From: Achromobacter pestifer
GTDB lineage: Bacteria; Pseudomonadota; Gammaproteobacteria; Burkholderiales; Burkholderiaceae_B
NCBI RefSeq assembly: GCF_902859625.1
Contig: NZ_CADIJX010000001.1
Coordinates: 1,054,001 to 1,118,000 of the forward strand
Reading direction: 5' to 3'
Length of the DNA: 64,000 nucleotides
The position numbers and the translations under genes are program-made. The notes beneath the pieces were generated by a model. That model did not search any database and was not told the origin of the DNA. It was given only the letters and a program-made list of their open reading frames with translations. This document shows, in pieces, positions 63,924 to 64,000 of the stretch. The first letter of the stretch is position 1; each line of letters begins with the position of its first letter.

Positions 63924-64000
63924 GGTTACTCTCGCTTGGCTCACGGATACATGTGGCTAGCCTAGGGACAGCGTGCCCGGGCCGCCATTCGCCGGCTGAC

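Overview
The window is GC-rich, densely coded, and reads as a chromosomal segment of a betaproteobacterium of the order Burkholderiales, family Alcaligenaceae; Achromobacter is my best guess. The grounds are orphan Bug-type periplasmic receptors, a narK1K2GHJI-ppiC-moaA denitrification cluster, many small ABC/AraC/LysR modules and the codon use. This is inference from gene content; no rRNA or tRNA lies in the window to confirm it.

Layout. (1) 1-2286: the 5' part of a sugar-acid dehydratase gene (IlvD/Edd family), divergent from a GntR/FCD regulator, with a perfect palindrome between them. (2) 2330-4370: two cell-envelope proteins of unknown role. (3) 4381-10069: a tightly coupled five-gene operon (AhpD-like protein, SfnB-like flavoprotein, SsuB/A/C-type ABC importer) divergent from an AraC regulator; probably import and use of an organosulfur or related compound. 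(4) 10086-16805: methionine/sulfur block with an alpha/beta hydrolase, O-acetylhomoserine sulfhydrylase (metY), a class V aminotransferase without a catalytic cysteine, an Aap-type amino-acid receptor, and a permease in which the two subunits are fused into one chain. (5) 16916-21640: two tandem DUF1254/DUF1214 secreted proteins divergent from an AraC-type regulator, then a small conserved protein. (6) 21749-38256: a 16.5-kb divergent catabolic island for an acyl-CoA substrate: two CoA ligases, one NDP-forming CoA ligase, two acyl-CoA dehydrogenases, two MaoC hydratases, a crotonase, an SDR, an alpha-methylacyl-CoA racemase-like protein, a thiolase-fold/DUF35 pair that looks like a side-chain aldolase, two Bug receptors and an IclR regulator. 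The set fits beta-oxidation of an alpha-methyl-branched or steroid/isoprenoid-type side chain. (7) 38290-42213: assorted small genes (membrane protein, esterase, cytochrome c, lipoprotein, DUF1801). (8) 42278-45689: LysR regulator, histone-deacetylase-family amidohydrolase and MHS-type transporter. (9) 45832-63923: an 18-kb anaerobic nitrate respiration supercluster, all on the minus strand, in transcription order narK1, narK2, narG, narH, narJ, narI, ppiC, moaA, carbonic anhydrase, mobB, narX, narL, ubiU, ubiV, ubiT. It covers nitrate uptake, nitrate reductase and its chaperone, molybdenum cofactor synthesis, nitrate sensing and oxygen-independent ubiquinone synthesis.

The most unusual structure is inside this last cluster. 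The 693-bp gap between narK2 and narG holds a tandem array of about ten 35-bp units, bracketed by two 68-bp palindromic elements in inverted orientation. It is the only gap over 300 bp in the window. No IS transposase, prophage gene, CRISPR array, tRNA or rRNA was seen.
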